A DNA stretch of 64,000 nt from Thamnaconus septentrionalis (Eukaryota > Chordata > Actinopteri > Tetraodontiformes > Monacanthidae): the NCBI GenBank assembly GCA_009823395.1, contig CM020517.1, positions 12,075,001-12,139,000 of the forward strand. The letters are read 5' to 3'. Numbering within the stretch: the first letter of the stretch is position 1; the number at the start of each line of letters is the position of its first letter. Below are positions 62,130-64,000 of the stretch, piece after piece. Under the pieces are notes generated by a model that saw only the letters and a program-made list of their open reading frames with translations, was not told where the DNA came from and did no database searches. A program made the position numbers and the translations under genes.

Positions 62130-63660
62130 GAGGGAGAAGAAGAGAAAAGCGTTTGGCTGCTGAGTAGCAATAGCAGAGGCTAACGCTAGCTCCGCTTTTG
62201 CAACCTTGGAAACAAATGCTTCGTACTCCGTCATTTCTGTGTCTACATCATCTTTTAGCTAAGAGCTTCAGCAATCTAACTGTGTAACTTTAACCGGGGT
62301 GTGAGTAACGGTGTAGGCGTGGTCAGTGAAAAAATGGACAGTACATTTTTAGGCGATTTTAAACAACTTGAAATATCTCACTTCCTGTTTGTCGTATCAA
62401 AATAATTAGAGCGTATGCGGCGTAGAGCTTGATGAGATGACTGCGTGGGTTTTTGTTGCACGAATTTTCGACGTTCCTCGGGGGCGCTACGGCCATTAAA
62501 GTTTTTTTCTTATGTCTCGGTTTTTGAAACCTGGCAAACAAATGCTTCCAACTCGGCTATTTCTGCATCTACAGGAAAGATATTGGCATCATTGTTTAGC
62601 CAAAGTCTCCAGGTATCTAACTGTATCAAGTTTTACTCGCTGAGAATAACGGTGTAGGTGTGACCGGTGAATGAACGGAGAGTCCCATTTGGAGGAGGTG
62701 CAAACAAATCGAAATATCTCACTTCCTGTTTGGAAGTCATTATTTTTTAGAGTGTACGAAATGTTCATCTAGAAGATAGGAACGCGTGGGTTTTGGTCCC
62801 GGGTCGCTACTACGTTCCTAGGGAGAGCTATGAATTTTGAAGTGTTTTGAAGCGCTTTCTTCCACATCTCGGCCTGTAGGTGGCGCTCTGGAGCAGCTGC
62901 GCTCTTGTGCTTTTCATCACAGAAAGATTTCATCGGCCTCAACATGTGACCAAAGTTTTTTTGAAATGAAAGAATTTTAAGGGGGTCCAAATGGGGTAAA
63001 CACTCTTCAATGGCTCTAGGGGGCGCTATTGAGAATCTTTTTTTTTTTTTGTATGAACTCAAATCTTGGGGAAGTTCTGACCTGCATAACAAATTTGGTG
63101 AGTTTTGGAGTCTGGGAAGGGCATCAAAATGAGGATAAAAAAAAAGTTGAAAAATTTGTAAATTTTGGCGGGCCGTAAAATGAAAACGATTGGAAATGAA
63201 ACTAATTGAGCCTTAAGTTTTTGTCAGGACGGTCGCATCTCTGTCATACTAAAATTTTCGAGGCCGTAGCACTTACAGTTTCAGGTGCTTATGTTTTGAC
63301 CTAGTTTCAAACAAGTCAAATTAGCTCACTTCCGGTTTGGTTTGGCTAATGGGAGTACATTGATAAAAAGTAGGTATGGATTGACTTAACACGTGGGTCT
63401 TGGTCCCATGTCTCTATGGCTTGCGTTGAATACTTTATAGCAGTCTTTGTGTTTTGGCTTCTGTAGGTGGCGCTATTGAGCCGATTTGAAAATTTCCTTC
63501 AAATTAATACATTTTAGTCGAGGTCTGACCTGCACAGAAGTTTTGACTGATTATGCCATATGGGAAGGGGGTCAAAATGGGCCGGAAAGCCACGTAAGAA
63601 TAATAATAAAAAGAAACGAAGCAAAAACAATAGGGTCTTTCGCCCTTGCGAAAGACCAGT
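62130..63660. repeat. Array of degenerate teleost repeat modules ending in a short hairpin
   Basis: Related phrases recur: AACAAATGCTTC at about 62212 and 62535, AATATCTCACTTCCTGTTTG at about 62370 and 62710, and GGGGGCGCTA / GTAGGTGGCGCT at about 62481, 62877, 63020 and 63465. The modules are roughly 320 bp or longer and diverged. The right end carries AAACGAAGCAAAAACAATAG followed by a perfect 10-bp-stem hairpin at 63634-63657 (GGTCTTTCGC, four-base loop, inverse). This is a dispersed non-coding repeat family common in fish; the family name is not known to me. Confidence 0.65.
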
Positions 63661-64000
63661 TCCTTTCAAACTGGTCTTCCGCGGGCTTAGTCTATAAAAA
63701 GATGTAAGTTTGCTTTACTGCCATTGTATCTGATGAAAAATGGATGACCTCCCAATATTTCACGCTGCCCTATGAGCTCCAACGGTGAGACATGTATGTC
63801 AGCATCCTCCCAACCGCCACCCCTGCCCCTCCCCTTCAGATTGTTCTGGGGTTGAATATCTTAACACATATTTCAGTTTGACACACTTCTCCGGGTTGGT
63901 CCCTGGGTGGCCAGTTCGCAAGTGCGCACACACTGTATTATTTAAAAGGAGCGGTGCTTTGGACGGATGTGTAATCTGTTGTTGTGTGCAGGAGGTGCAG
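63661..64000. other. Right-end sequence without recognised features
   Basis: No exon, RNA gene or repeat is supported in the final 340 bases. Confidence 0.4.

Noticed and set aside
62130..63660. CRISPR-like array
   Set aside because: Modules are long, diverged and irregularly spaced, there are no cas genes, and the DNA is vertebrate.
1..64000. tRNA, rRNA or other structural RNA genes
   Set aside because: I looked for clover-leaf boxes and rRNA-like stretches and found none convincing; tRNA-like phrases near 26205 belong to an interspersed repeat.

Overview
The window is vertebrate nuclear DNA, almost certainly from a ray-finned (teleost) fish. The genes have short GT-AG introns, AT-rich intergenic DNA is full of microsatellites, and several common fish interspersed repeats are present. 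There are no bacterial, plasmid or viral genes and no operons. Ten protein-coding genes can be recognised. For nine of them I followed every coding exon through splice sites to a reading frame that closes without a break.

Layout, left to right: prima1 (-, 4776-8589, last exon not found) anchors acetylcholinesterase; fam181a (+, 14006-14791, one exon) encodes a TEAD-binding protein; asb2 (-, 15457-18564, plus a probable alternative first exon at 19549-19670) is an ankyrin/SOCS-box ubiquitin ligase subunit; a ccdc197-like CCDC42/CFAP73-family coiled-coil gene (+, 21603-23809); otub2 (+, 25492-27455) and ddx24 (-, 27585-31027) converge with only 129 bp between stop codons; serpina10 (-, 31847-33375) is the protein Z-dependent protease inhibitor; atxn3 (-, 35644-38205) and ubr1 (+, 38902-53519, 46 coding exons) are head to head over about 0.7 kb; prph2-like peripherin (-, 55467-57079) is tail to tail with ubr1. 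From 57.1 kb to the right end I see no gene, only intergenic DNA and complex repeats.

Gene order and orientation from prima1 to serpina10 match the human 14q32 cluster (PRIMA1, FAM181A, ASB2, CCDC197, OTUB2, DDX24, SERPINA10). ATXN3 also lies on human 14q32. The ubr1/prph2-like pair instead mirrors the human UBR2/PRPH2 pair on 6p21, so it looks like the duplicated partner of that locus. Several neighbours act in ubiquitin biology (ASB2, OTUB2, ataxin-3, UBR1), but this is vertebrate synteny, not a functional cluster.

I did not find an obviously new biological system. The most useful unusual items are: a fully delimited 622-bp DNA transposon in a ubr1 intron with terminal inverted repeats, 6-bp target duplications and a truncated integrase-like ORF; a 0.29-kb fold-back element filling part of an asb2 intron; a Cys-to-Ser change in the asb2 BC box; two GC-AG introns; a probable alternative asb2 promoter; and a composite inverted repeat with telomere-like TTAGGG tracts near 60 kb.
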